Origin: Clostridiales bacterium
GTDB lineage: Bacteria; Bacillota; Clostridia; Lachnospirales; Lachnospiraceae
Assembly: GCA_021204045.1 (NCBI GenBank)
Contig: JAJQAA010000065.1
Location: 1-64,000 of the forward strand
Direction of reading: 5' to 3'
DNA length: 64,000 nucleotides
Of the stretch, positions 43,901-51,505 are shown one piece after another (positions within the stretch are counted from its first letter, which is position 1; each line of letters begins with the position of its first letter). A program made the translations under genes and the position numbers. Below the pieces are notes generated by a model. That model searched no databases, was not told the origin of the DNA, and was given only the letters and a program-made list of their open reading frames with translations.

Positions 43901-44328
43901 GCTACCATCTTCTTCTTCGGCGCCGTACCCGCGGCGGCACCATTCCCCGTTGCTCCGCTGCTCGGCGCGGCCGACGCGGATGCCGCCGATGTGGGTGCTG
44001 CAGACGCAGCCGGACGGCTGCCTGTACCTGCCTGCGCAGTCGCCGCCGCACGCGCTGTGCCGGACGACTGCGTGGACGATCCCGTCTGAATGGAAGATGC
44101 CGGGCGTACTGCTCCGGATGCCGAAGCAGAAACTCCCGCTGATACCGGCCGCGCCGCCGGTTTTACCGCTCCCGCTCCGCTAAGCGTCCGCTTCACAATG
44201 CCGATCTGTTCTGTGCTGATGCTCGACGAATGGGTCTTCACATCCTGATTCTGTTTCTGTAATATATCCAAAATTTCTTTACTGGTTTTTCCCAGCTCCT
44301 TCGCAAGCTCATTTACTCTCATACTCAC
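40954..44328 (-). CDS. infB: Translation initiation factor IF-2 with long repeat-rich N-terminus
   Basis: IF-2 brings initiator tRNA to the ribosome. At 1124 residues it is much longer than Bacillus IF-2. Residues 1-50 are an IF2-N domain ([17 protein letters not shown]). Residues 51-180 are Ala/Ser-rich. Residues 181-260 are eight decapeptide repeats (QGSxRPxxxx), and 297-462 are a Gly/Gln/Ser/Tyr/Asn/Arg array. A second IF2-N domain lies near 547-595, and the GTPase begins at 634 ([23 protein letters not shown]), followed by domains II-IV. The start lies 19 bases inside the upstream ylxQ gene's 3' end. Confidence 0.97.
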   Translation of the reverse strand: MSMRVNELAKELGKTSKEILDILQKQNQDVKTHSSSISTEQIGIVKRTLSGAGAVKPAARPVSAGVSASASGAVRPASSIQTGSSTQSSGTARAAATAQAGTGSRPAASAAPTSAASASAAPSSGATGNGAAAGTAPKKKMVAVYRPQNSQQRSQRPQGQSRLQGQQGVRPQAGGIGTAAQGSARPANAGQGSVRPATAAQGSVRPTAPTQGVARPVAPAQESARPAAPTQGTANPAVSVQGSARPETAAQGSTRAVASSSETQRSQQSSLNRPQGADRTQGQPYRDNRDRNGQSQGSYGNRSGQGSYGNRSGQSGQGSYGNRSGQSGQGSYGNRSGQGSQGNYGNRSDQSGQGSYGNRSGQGGQGSYENRSGQGGQGSYGNRGGQGSYGNRGGQGGQGSYGNRGGQSGQGGYGNRTGQGGQGSYGNRSGQSGQGSYGNRSGQSGQGRPGGFGNRTGQGGGFGAGRGGSRPGQRDGGSKSFDTQLQAKPTSNRKSNNNNYKNDRYNKRNSNEDGPRNKGGKVSKHPFIMPQKQSEQKAEETIKVITIPETLTIKELADKMKLQPSAIIKKLFLQGQIVTMNSDIDFEKAEEIAMEYEILCEKEEKVDVIAELLKEEEEDENDMIPRPPVVCVMGHVDHGKTSLLDAIRSTNVTSHEAGGITQHIGAYTVEINGQKITFLDTPGHEAFTAMRMRGAQSTDIAILVVAADDGVMPQTIEAINHAKAAGVEIIVAINKIDKPSANVERVKQELTEYELVPEDWGGSTIFVPVSAHTKEGIPELLEMILLTAEVKELKANPNRRCRGLVIEAELDKGKGPVATILVQKGTLHVGDNVTVGACYGKVRAMMDDKGRRVKEAGPSTPVEVLGLNDVPGAGDVIIAVENEKEARSYAETFIAEGKNRLLEETKSKLSLDDLFSQIKAGNVKELPIIVKADVQGSVEAVKTSLLKLSNEEVVVKVIHGGVGAINESDVSLASASNAIIIGFNVRPDATAKSVAEQEKVDMRLYRVIYQAIEDVEAAMKGMLDPVYEEQVIGHAVVRQTFKASGVGTIAGSYVLDGKLQRGCSCRVSRAGEQLFDGALVSLKRFKDDAKEVAAGYECGLVFDKFNDLQEDDAIEAYMMVEVPR
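42943..43440 (-). repeat. infB repeat array 2, twelve-residue GSYGNRSGQ(SG)Q units
   Basis: Thirteen (S/N/G)Y(G/E)NR units and one FGNR unit, most spaced 12 residues (36 bases) and a few 9. Codons vary between copies, so selection or repeated gene conversion rather than a single recent expansion is suggested. Confidence 0.95.
43549..43788 (-). repeat. infB repeat array 1, eight decapeptide QGSxRPxxxx units
   Basis: Residues 181-260 of IF-2 divide exactly into eight 10-residue units (30-base period), for example [20 protein letters not shown] and [10 protein letters not shown]. The last units have drifted most. Confidence 0.95.
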
Positions 44329-44644
44329 TACCTCCGATCATATTCATTTGTTTCACGATTTCCGCAGCCAGCCCTTCATCCTTCACTGCAAGAGACGCTC
44401 GCATCTCCTTGCCCATCGCATGACCGAGCTCATCTTTATTTCCGAAATAATATACAGGGATCTGATAGTAAGTACACATTTCGGTGAAATGCTTTCTGGT
44501 GTTGGCCGAGGCTTCCTCCGACACAATCACCAGCCGGGCTTTCCTCTCCTTCACCGCTTTTTCTGTAGAAAATTCTCCGCTTGCCGTCCGGCCCGCTTTC
44601 GTCGCCAGACCGATCAGGCTGAAGATCTTCTGCCTGTTATCCAA
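44309..44644 (-). CDS. ylxQ: L7Ae-family RNA-binding protein YlxQ
   Basis: A small ribosomal-protein-like RNA-binding protein with the L7Ae fold ([26 protein letters not shown]). It probably binds kink-turn RNA. I choose a TTG start at 44644 ([10 protein letters not shown]), which has AAGGAGATGG upstream and gives 111 residues. The ATG of the ORF track would start 38 bases inside ylxR with an unrelated basic extension. It overlaps the ends of both ylxR and infB, so coupling is tight. Confidence 0.88.
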   Translation of the reverse strand: MDNRQKIFSLIGLATKAGRTASGEFSTEKAVKERKARLVIVSEEASANTRKHFTEMCTYYQIPVYYFGNKDELGHAMGKEMRASLAVKDEGLAAEIVKQMNMIGGSEYESK

Positions 44645-44906
44645 GCTGCTCCATCTCCTTTTCCAACGCCTCATAAACCTCTTTGGGAATCGCCATCTTA
44701 AACGAACGATCCAGCCCCTTCGTCCGGACGGCTTTCCGAAAGCACTCCATCGAAGGACACAGATACGCGCCCCGCCCGTTTTTGCGGCCGGTGGCGTCCA
44801 CCGTAAATTCGCCCTCTGGAGTCTTCAGAATCCGAAGCATCTCCTTTTTATTTTTCATTTCACCGCAGCCGACGCACTGCCGTCTGGGAATTTTTTTAAC
44901 GCCCAC
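44637..44906 (-). CDS. ylxR: YlxR (RnpM) RNA-binding protein, DUF448
   Basis: An 89-residue protein with the family motifs RRQCVGCGEMKNKKEMLRI and GRGAYLCPSMECFRKA. Work in Bacillus and Clostridioides indicates that YlxR acts on RNase P activity, hence the name RnpM. It has the standard place between nusA and ylxQ. Confidence 0.92.
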   Translation of the reverse strand: MGVKKIPRRQCVGCGEMKNKKEMLRILKTPEGEFTVDATGRKNGRGAYLCPSMECFRKAVRTKGLDRSFKMAIPKEVYEALEKEMEQLG

Positions 44907-44949
44907 TTCTCCACATCCTGTCTGTCATTTCGTTAATCAACCCGCTGTC

Positions 44950-46122
44950 TTACTGCATACTGTCCTGCTCATCGTAATTTTCCGGAAGGTAGTCATTTTC
45001 TGACGCCGAAATTTCAAAATCTGCCTGGAAATCATCATACACGCCTTCCTCCTGGTAATCGATTCCCATCTGCTCAAACAGACCCATCTCGCGCGCCTGC
45101 GTCTCACTCTTAATATCAATCTTATAACCGGTCAGCTTCGCGGCCAGACGGGCATTCTGGCCCTCCTTGCCGATCGCCAGCGAAAGCTGATAATCGGGTA
45201 CGATCACCTGTGCCTCGCGGCTCTCCTCATCCGCGACCACGCAGATCACCTTGGCCGGGCTTAACGCGTTCTCAATCAGGAACGCTGCGTTCTCATTCCA
45301 TGTAATGATATCAATCTTCTCTCCACGGAGTTCATTGACAACCGCATTCACACGCGCGCCATTCATACCCACGCACGCGCCGACCGGATCGACGTTCGGA
45401 TCATTGGAACTGACCGCCATCTTGGTGCGGGAACCGGCTTCCCTGGCGATCGCCCGGATCTCCACGGTACCGTCCCGGACCTCCGTCACTTCCTCCTCAA
45501 ACAGCCGCTTGACCAGCTCCGGGTGCGTACGCGACACGGAAATGCGCGGTCCCTTCGGGGTATCCTTGACTTCGAGCACAAACACCTTGATGCGCTCGGT
45601 CGGCCGGAAATTCTCTCCCTTTACCTGCTCCGCCTCGTTGAGGATCGCGTCCGCGCGGCCGAGATTGATGCTGATATTGCGTCCGAAATAACGCTGCACC
45701 ACGCCGGTAACCACATCCCGCTCCTTGCGGTACCATTCGTTGAACTGCATGCTCCGCTCCTCTTCGCGGATCTTCTGCAGGATAACGTTTTTCGCGTTCT
45801 GCGTGGCGATACGGCCGAACGATTTCGATTCGATCGGAACACGGACAATATCGCCGATCTCATACTTGGAATCTTTCCCTCTGGCTTCCTCCAGGCTGAT
45901 CTGCAGAGCCGGATCTTCAACCTCCTCAACGACCTCGCGCTCCGCGTAGACGGAAAAGTCGCCGGTATCCGGGTCGATGTTTACCCGCACATTGTCCGAC
46001 TTGCCGAAATGGTTCTTGCAGGCGGTCAGCAGCGAATTTTCAATCGCTTCGATCAGCGTCGATTTGCTGATGTTTTTCTCCTTCTCCAGAAGCTCCAGCG
46101 CCTCGATCAGTTCCTTATTCAT
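44950..46122 (-). CDS. nusA: Transcription termination/antitermination factor NusA
   Basis: NusA binds RNA polymerase and modulates pausing and termination. Domains in order: N-terminal polymerase-binding domain (1-130), S1 domain (GVVQRYFGRNISINLGRADAIL), KH1 (GSRTKMAVSSNDPNVDPVGACVG) and KH2 (LAIGKEGQNARLAAKLTGY). The 390 residues end in a short acidic tail, without the C-terminal repeats of E. coli NusA, as usual in Firmicutes. Confidence 0.97.
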   Translation of the reverse strand: MNKELIEALELLEKEKNISKSTLIEAIENSLLTACKNHFGKSDNVRVNIDPDTGDFSVYAEREVVEEVEDPALQISLEEARGKDSKYEIGDIVRVPIESKSFGRIATQNAKNVILQKIREEERSMQFNEWYRKERDVVTGVVQRYFGRNISINLGRADAILNEAEQVKGENFRPTERIKVFVLEVKDTPKGPRISVSRTHPELVKRLFEEEVTEVRDGTVEIRAIAREAGSRTKMAVSSNDPNVDPVGACVGMNGARVNAVVNELRGEKIDIITWNENAAFLIENALSPAKVICVVADEESREAQVIVPDYQLSLAIGKEGQNARLAAKLTGYKIDIKSETQAREMGLFEQMGIDYQEEGVYDDFQADFEISASENDYLPENYDEQDSMQ

Positions 46123-46148
46123 AATATTTTCCTCCTAAATCCTTTCGT

Positions 46149-46616
46149 TTAAAAATCGAACGCCAGCCGGATCAGAGCGATCTGGGCGCGGGAAAACTTA
46201 CGCTCACTCCCGTCCTCAAGCTCAATCGTCACATCCGCCGCATCGTAGGCCTTCAGAATACCGGTGTACTCTCTGGAGCCGTCCTGCGGCGCATAAAGAC
46301 GTATTTTGACTTCATCGCCGAGACTGCGCGCAAAATCCTTATCCTTTTTAAGCGGTCGGCCAAGCCCGGGTGAGCTGACTTCCATGATATAGCTCTCCTC
46401 GATAAAATCCTCCGCGTCAAGCCAATCGCTGAATTGCCGGCTGATCATCTCGCAGTCGTCCACCGTGATCCCGCCCGCTTTATCAATGTAAGCGCGCAGG
46501 TACCAGCTTCCGCCTTCTTTTACATATTCTACGTCAACCAGCTCAAAACCATGTTTTTCCATCAGCGGCAGCAGGAACTGCTCCGCTCTTGTCTCGTAGG
46601 TTTCTTTCCTTGTCAT
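46149..46616 (-). CDS. rimP: Ribosome maturation factor RimP
   Basis: RimP assists 30S assembly. The 155-residue sequence has the usual GFELVDVEYVKEGGSWYLRAYIDK and VSSPGLGRPLKKDKDF motifs. GAGGTGAG precedes the ATG. It is the first gene of the nine-gene run to ribF and lies after a long structured leader. Confidence 0.95.
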   Translation of the reverse strand: MTRKETYETRAEQFLLPLMEKHGFELVDVEYVKEGGSWYLRAYIDKAGGITVDDCEMISRQFSDWLDAEDFIEESYIMEVSSPGLGRPLKKDKDFARSLGDEVKIRLYAPQDGSREYTGILKAYDAADVTIELEDGSERKFSRAQIALIRLAFDF

Positions 46617-46654
46617 TTTCTCACCTCGATTCCTTTATACAAAAGACTGACTCC

Positions 46655-46847
46655 TTACGATTTGCGGCTGCCGCCTTCATTCGCAATCTTCGATTGCTCA
46701 TGAACGACGGGTGACTGCTTCGCAGTCACTCGGGAAACACCGGAACTGGCGCTTACGAGCAAGCTCGACGCGGCAGTTCCGGTGTTTCCCGCCAGCCGCA
46801 AATCGTAACCCTATACCGCAAATAAGAGTGGCCGTCAAGCCACTCTT
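46655..46847 (-). other. Large multi-hairpin element in the rimP leader
   Basis: A perfect 16-base outer stem (46655-46670 with 46793-46808) encloses three hairpins. They are GCAATC-ttc-GATTGC flanked by TTCAT/ATGAA (46676-46704), GTGACTGC-ttc-GCAGTCAC (46711-46729), and a perfect 18-base stem CGGGAAACACCGGAACTG (46731-46748 with 46774-46791). A separate 10-base hairpin follows on the promoter side (46823-46848). The whole lies between the predicted rimP promoter and the rimP ribosome binding site. It could be a mobile repeat (MITE or REP-like) or a cis-acting RNA. It is not a tRNA or a riboswitch I recognise. Confidence 0.8.
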
Positions 46848-46875
46848 AATCGTCAACCTTTTTGTTACTGTTGAA

Positions 46876-46904
46876 ATTATACCACCCTGTGCGGGGAAAT
46901 GCAA
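46876..46904 (-). promoter_or_regulatory. Promoter of the rimP-nusA-infB-ribF operon
   Basis: On the minus strand TTGCAT and TATAAT are exactly 17 bases apart. It would give a leader of about 250 bases containing the hairpin element. A second possible promoter, TTGACG-N17-TATAGG, lies within the leader at about 46812-46840. Confidence 0.75.
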
Positions 46905-46922
46905 GTGATTTGGGGAAATATT

Positions 46923-48122
46923 TTACCAGCGTTCCATCAGGAGGAAATTCGTCATCTCCACAATCCGGATCCCATTCTCGATCCCTGCGTCCATGGGATT
47001 CATGGTGATTACATATTTGGGATAGTGATCACGGATTTCCATCAGATTGTCGATTTCGCGATCGGAATCCTCCGGCAGCTGCACGCAGACCTGGACATAG
47101 AGCTTCTCATCACGGCGCTGTGCGATGAAATCAATCTCTTTGGTGTCGTTCTTGCCGATAAATACCTCGTACCCACGGTGTTTCAGTTCCAGAAATATAA
47201 TATTTTCCATGGCGCCGTCCAGCATTTTGCGATTATAACCAAGCAAACAATATTTCAATGCCACATCGGACAGATAATATTTTTCCTGTGTTTTGAGTAT
47301 GGCCCTGCCCTGGATGTCATAGCGATGACAGGGATAGATGATAAACGCCTGCTCCAGCCAGCGCAGATAATTATAAATGGATTCCACCGACACCGTTCGC
47401 TGTTCACTGCGCAGAAATCTGGCGATGGAACTCGCGGAAAACGTCCTGCCCATATTTTCGATGATATACTTTACCACCCGGTCAAACAAATCCTGACGGG
47501 TGATGCGGTGACGTTTCACAATGTCCCGGGAAATGACCGTATGATAGATGCCATTGACGATCTGGTAAGCACTTTGCTGATCATAATTGCCCAGGGCAAT
47601 AATAGGAAATCCGCCGAAACGAATGTACTCCTCCAACAATTCTTTCTGAGAGAAGCCGCTTCCTGCCTTAAATGTCAGATACTCTTTGAAGGACAACGGA
47701 TAGACCGGGATGGATACAAAGCGCCCCGTCAGATAAGTAGAAATCTCACTGGACATCAGCCTGGAATTGGAGCCGGTAACATAAATGTCCACATCCTGGC
47801 TCTCCAGCAGGCTGTTCACCGCGCGTTCCCAGTTTTCCACCTCCTGAATCTCATCCAGCAGCAGATAACAATGACCCTTTCCGTCGATTTCCCGGATCAG
47901 TTCGTCGTACATTTTTCTTGCTGTGATGTCGGAGGGAATATCCATCTCCGTATATCTCTTCTGGATAATGTTACTGTCTGCCACACCACGCCGCAGCAGT
48001 TCCTGAGCCAGCATCTCAAAAATCGTGGACTTGCCGCAGCGCCGCACCCCAGCCAGGATCTTCACCAGCGGCTGATCCATGAACGGAAGAATCGCGTTGA
48101 CGTAATCTGGTCTTAAAATCAT
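46923..48122 (-). CDS. AAA ATPase of the DUF4143 group
   Basis: A 399-residue P-loop ATPase: Walker A in LAGVRRCGKST, Walker B in CYLLLDEIQEVENW, sensor in VTGSNSRLMSSE. A C-terminal DUF4143 domain resembles a nuclease-like fold (IIFLELKHRGYEVFIGKNDTKEIDFIAQRR). Members occur widely in anaerobes and archaea, and are often suspected of roles in defence or membrane-linked processes, but no function is established. It has its own promoter inside a nested palindrome, and its DNA is somewhat more AT-rich than the nusA operon. Confidence 0.87.
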   Translation of the reverse strand: MILRPDYVNAILPFMDQPLVKILAGVRRCGKSTIFEMLAQELLRRGVADSNIIQKRYTEMDIPSDITARKMYDELIREIDGKGHCYLLLDEIQEVENWERAVNSLLESQDVDIYVTGSNSRLMSSEISTYLTGRFVSIPVYPLSFKEYLTFKAGSGFSQKELLEEYIRFGGFPIIALGNYDQQSAYQIVNGIYHTVISRDIVKRHRITRQDLFDRVVKYIIENMGRTFSASSIARFLRSEQRTVSVESIYNYLRWLEQAFIIYPCHRYDIQGRAILKTQEKYYLSDVALKYCLLGYNRKMLDGAMENIIFLELKHRGYEVFIGKNDTKEIDFIAQRRDEKLYVQVCVQLPEDSDREIDNLMEIRDHYPKYVITMNPMDAGIENGIRIVEMTNFLLMERW

Positions 48123-48145
48123 CAGTTTTCGCCCCTCTCATTCTT

Positions 48146-48226
48146 ATTATATGCAAAATTCTTTGAAGTATCAACAAGTTTTTCGTGTTAAACAAGAAAA
48201 ACTTTTCCATTTGTTTTGCATATAAT
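48146..48226. promoter_or_regulatory. Nested palindrome containing the ATPase promoter
   Basis: Outer arms ATTATATGCAAAA (48146-48158) and TTTTGCATATAAT (48214-48226) are a perfect 13-base inverted repeat. Inner arms AAGTTTTTC (48176-48184) and GAAAAACTT (48196-48204) add 9 more. The minus-strand promoter TTGATA-N17-TATAAT (48146-48174) drives the ATPase gene. The mirrored TATAAT on the plus strand lacks a good -35 box. Autoregulation or a divergent operator is likely. Confidence 0.7.
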
Positions 48227-48326
48227 GATCGTAAGAGCTCCGCAACCGCCTTGCCACAGCCTGTCTGCCATCTGACAACCAGCTATCATTGGCGGTTTCC
48301 GGACAATTTATTTCCCGGAGATGACT

Positions 48327-49091
48327 ATGATTCCCAAACTGCAAGTGAACGATTTAAGCTACGCCTACCATTCGCTTGAGGGTGAGACGCCGGCGCTCTC
48401 CCATATCTCATTTCAGGTCGCAACGGGTGAGTTCGCCGCAATCGTCGGCCCGTCTGGCTGTGGAAAATCCACGTTGTTGTCACTCCTCTGTGGATTGCTG
48501 ACGCCGGAAGAAGGAGAGATTCTGATTGACGGCGCGCCGCTTTCCGCGTCGTCATCCGGTATCGGCTATATGCTGCAGCGCGACCATCTGCTCGAATGGC
48601 GCTCGATTCGCGCCAATGCCGCCCTCGGGCTGGAAATCCAGAAAAAGCTGAACGCCGATTCGCGCCGCGACGTCGATCAGATGCTGAAAGACTATGGCCT
48701 TGCCGGTTTTGAGGAAGCCAGACCGGCCGAGCTTTCCGGCGGCATGCGCCAGCGCGCCGCTCTGATCCGCACGCTGGCCTTAAAGCCCAGTCTTCTGCTG
48801 CTCGACGAACCATTCTCCGCCCTGGACTACCAGACCCGGCTGTCCGTCTGTGACGAGATCAGCGCCATTATCCGCAGAATGGGGAACACCGCCCTGCTGA
48901 TCACCCATGATCTGTCCGAAGCGATCAGCGTCGCCGACCGGATCATCGTCCTCTCCTCCCGCCCTGGTCGTATCAAAGCCGTGATGGATATTTCCTTCCC
49001 ACCGGAATGCGAAGGTTCTCTGCAGTGGCGCAACAGCGCTGGATTTTCCCGTTATTTTAATCAGCTGTGGGAATCGCTGCGCAACGAATAG
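48327..49091 (+). CDS. Orphan ABC transporter ATPase (nitrate/sulfonate/taurine type)
   Basis: This nucleotide-binding subunit of the SsuB/TauB class has Walker A GPSGCGKST, Q-loop GYMLQRDHLLEW, signature LSGGMRQRAALIR, Walker B LLLLDEPFSALD and H-loop THD. I start at ATG 48327, which has GGAG six bases upstream, giving 254 residues. The ORF-track ATG at 48321 directly abuts that site. No permease or binding protein lies next to it, so partners must be encoded elsewhere. Its 3' end overlaps dusB by 31 bases. Confidence 0.9.
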   Translation: MIPKLQVNDLSYAYHSLEGETPALSHISFQVATGEFAAIVGPSGCGKSTLLSLLCGLLTPEEGEILIDGAPLSASSSGIGYMLQRDHLLEWRSIRANAALGLEIQKKLNADSRRDVDQMLKDYGLAGFEEARPAELSGGMRQRAALIRTLALKPSLLLLDEPFSALDYQTRLSVCDEISAIIRRMGNTALLITHDLSEAISVADRIIVLSSRPGRIKAVMDISFPPECEGSLQWRNSAGFSRYFNQLWESLRNE

Positions 49092-50035
49092 AGCAACTGT
49101 TCCAGCTCCGCCAGCGTCCCCACCTCATTGGAGGCGCGGCGCAGCGCGGCGGAGTGCGGCAGCCCGGCCGTGTACCAGGCGATGTGCTTGCGCATCTCCT
49201 TCATCCCCAGAAGTTCGCCCTTCTGCTCTGTCTGCAGGTTCGCGTGACGCCAGATCATACGCGCGATCACATCCGCCGACGGTTTCGGGATGAGCTCCCC
49301 CGTCTCCAGATAGCGGCCGATACGGTCGAAAATCCACGGATCGCCCTGCGCGCCGCGGGCGATCATCAGGCCATCACAGCCGGTCTCTTCTAACATCGCC
49401 CGCGCGGCCTGCGGCGTAAAGATATCTCCGTTTCCGATTACCGGGATATTCACAGCTTCCTTCACCTGGCGGATGATATCCCAGTCCGCCTTTCCGGAGT
49501 AAAACTGCGCCCGCGTCCGCCCATGCACCGCTACCGCGCTGACGCCGCAGTCCTCGGCGATCCTGGCAATTTCCACAGCATTGACATGCTCCTCATCAAA
49601 ACCCTTGCGGATCTTTATTGTCACCGGCTTATCTACTGCTTTCACTAGCGCCGTGAGCAGACGGCGCACCAGCGCTGGGTCGCGCATCAGCGCCGAGCCT
49701 TCCCCATTTCCCACGACCTTAGGCACCGGACAGCCCATATTGAAATCAATGATATCATACGGTCCCTCCGCAATCTGGCGCGCCATCGCCGCGACCAGCT
49801 CCGGGTCAGAGCCAAACAGCTGCACCGCCAGCGGGTGTTCCTGTTCCCCCGCTGCCAGAAGCTCCTTCGTATTCCGGTTCCGATAATAGATCGCCTTTGC
49901 GCTGACCATCTCCGTGCAGGCCAGGCCGCAGCCCTGCTCGCGGCACAATAAACGAAATGGCAGGTCGGTAACGCCTGCCATCGGTGCCAGTATCCGGTTA
50001 TTTTTCAGCTCCACATTGCCGATCCGTAAGCTCAT
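49061..50035 (-). CDS. dusB: tRNA-dihydrouridine synthase
   Basis: This flavoenzyme of 324 residues reduces uridine to dihydrouridine in tRNA. Motifs are NRILAPMAGVTDLPFR, DFNMGCPVPKVVGNGEGSAL with the catalytic cysteine, HGRTRAQFYSG and GNGDIFT. DusB is the common Firmicutes type. The start overlaps the upstream small gene by 4 bases (ATGA). Confidence 0.95.
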   Translation of the reverse strand: MSLRIGNVELKNNRILAPMAGVTDLPFRLLCREQGCGLACTEMVSAKAIYYRNRNTKELLAAGEQEHPLAVQLFGSDPELVAAMARQIAEGPYDIIDFNMGCPVPKVVGNGEGSALMRDPALVRRLLTALVKAVDKPVTIKIRKGFDEEHVNAVEIARIAEDCGVSAVAVHGRTRAQFYSGKADWDIIRQVKEAVNIPVIGNGDIFTPQAARAMLEETGCDGLMIARGAQGDPWIFDRIGRYLETGELIPKPSADVIARMIWRHANLQTEQKGELLGMKEMRKHIAWYTAGLPHSAALRRASNEVGTLAELEQLLYSLRSDSHS

Positions 50036-50379
50036 GGCGCCGTATCCTCCGTAATTCCCAGAACCATCGTCTTATAATAGAGTTCCAGCGCCTCCAGAAA
50101 TTCCCTACGCTCCTGCCGGTACTGTTTGATCTTTAAATCCGCCCCGATCTCATCATAATAACCGTCGTACTCCCGGGTGCGATGCCGGAATTCCAGCGTG
50201 CCGTCCTCCTCAAATTCCAGCGTCAGAATGCCGCCGCACTCCTCTGTGAACCAGACGCACATCACCTGCAGCTCCCGCTTCACCGCCTCGGGAAGACTGG
50301 CGAACTCTTCATTAAAATAATATTTTCGCTCATAACCGTTCGAACCGCAGAGTACCACGGTATCTTCCTGTTGATCCAT
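50032..50379 (-). CDS. Conserved hypothetical protein upstream of dusB
   Basis: A 115-residue soluble acidic protein with no recognised catalytic motif. It contains VWFTEECGGILTLEFEEDGTLEFRHR and a helical C-terminus. I recall a similar small family (possibly DUF6145) beside dusB in Lachnospiraceae, but I am not sure of the name. AAAGGAGAAAAATGG-like sequence precedes the start and the stop overlaps dusB by 4 bases. Confidence 0.65.
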   Translation of the reverse strand: MDQQEDTVVLCGSNGYERKYYFNEEFASLPEAVKRELQVMCVWFTEECGGILTLEFEEDGTLEFRHRTREYDGYYDEIGADLKIKQYRQERREFLEALELYYKTMVLGITEDTAP

Positions 50380-50477
50380 TTTTCTCCTTTAATCGCCTCA
50401 CGGCCTCCCGGATACCAGGCCCATTCCATTTTGCCAGAAATCCTGCTGCGTCGCTCCGGTTTCATCGCATCAGCAGT

Positions 50478-51452
50478 TTACCGCACCAGCATTTTGCTGA
50501 TCTCATACTGCTCATCCGGGATATCTTTCTTCATCTGCAACGCTTCCTGAATGTCAAAGTCCACATATTCGCCGTTTTTGTAGGCCACAAGACGGTTGCT
50601 CCTGCCCTCGGCGAGCAGCGTCGCCGCCTTTGCGCCCATGATCGAGGCGTAGACGCGATCCTTGCAGGTCGGCGTGCCGCCGCGCTGCATGTAGCCGAGA
50701 ATTGTCGCCCGGGTCTCAATGCCGGTGGCCGCCTCAATGCGCCGCGCCATCGAGGTGGAATGCCCGATGCCCTCGGCGTTGATGATAATGTTGTGCTTCT
50801 TGCCCGCCTTGCGGTTGGCAATAATCCGGTTGATCAGAGCCTGCTCGTTGCCGTCATAACGCTCCGGCAGCAGGATATCCTCCGCGCCGTTGGCGATGCC
50901 GCACCAGAGCGCGATGTAGCCTGCGTTGCGGCCCATCACCTCGATAATGCTGCAGCGCTCGTGCGAGGTCGAGGTGTCGCGCACGCGGTCGATCGCCTCC
51001 ATCGCGGTATTGACCGCCGTATCAAAACCAATCGTATAATCCGTGCAGGCAATATCCAGATCAATCGTGCCAGGCACACCGACCGTGTTAACGCCCAGAG
51101 CCGCCAGCTTGCCCGCGCCCCGGAACGAGCCGTCGCCGCCGATCACCACGAGGCCGTCGATCCCGTGCTTGCGGCAGATCTCCGCTCCCAGCTCCTGGCC
51201 CTCCGGTGTCATAAATTCCATGCAGCGCGCCGTGTAGAGGATCGTTCCGCCGCGGTAGATAATGTTGGAGACATTCGTGCTCTCCATATCAATGATTTCT
51301 TCCTGCAGCAGGCCCGCGTAGCCCCGCATGATGCCCTTTACCTTCATCCCTTTATTGATCGCCGTGCGCACAACCGCACGGATCGCTGCGTTCATACCAG
51401 GAGCGTCGCCGCCGCTCGTCAAAACCCCGATTGTCTTAACTTCCTTTGCCAT
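50478..51452 (-). CDS. pfkA: ATP-dependent 6-phosphofructokinase
   Basis: PfkA commits fructose-6-phosphate to glycolysis. The ATP motif is TSGGDAPGMNAAIR, the substrate motif is PGTIDLDIACTDYTIGFDTA and another is EVMGRNAGYIALW. I choose ATG 51452 with AGGAGG upstream, giving 324 residues. The glycine of GGDGS (VVIGGDGSFRGA) marks the ATP-dependent rather than the pyrophosphate-dependent form. It follows dnaE by 53 bases, a common Firmicutes arrangement. Confidence 0.96.
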   Translation of the reverse strand: MAKEVKTIGVLTSGGDAPGMNAAIRAVVRTAINKGMKVKGIMRGYAGLLQEEIIDMESTNVSNIIYRGGTILYTARCMEFMTPEGQELGAEICRKHGIDGLVVIGGDGSFRGAGKLAALGVNTVGVPGTIDLDIACTDYTIGFDTAVNTAMEAIDRVRDTSTSHERCSIIEVMGRNAGYIALWCGIANGAEDILLPERYDGNEQALINRIIANRKAGKKHNIIINAEGIGHSTSMARRIEAATGIETRATILGYMQRGGTPTCKDRVYASIMGAKAATLLAEGRSNRLVAYKNGEYVDFDIQEALQMKKDIPDEQYEISKMLVR

Positions 51453-51505
51453 GGTGAATTCCTCCTGACCTTTGTCTTTCAATCCGCAATTTTAAGCTAT
51501 TTTTT

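Noticed and set aside
46655-46808. tRNA gene upstream of rimP (as metY in E. coli)
   Set aside because: The cloverleaf-like fold has stems far too long (16 and 18 bases) and no T-loop GTTCGA or CCA end.
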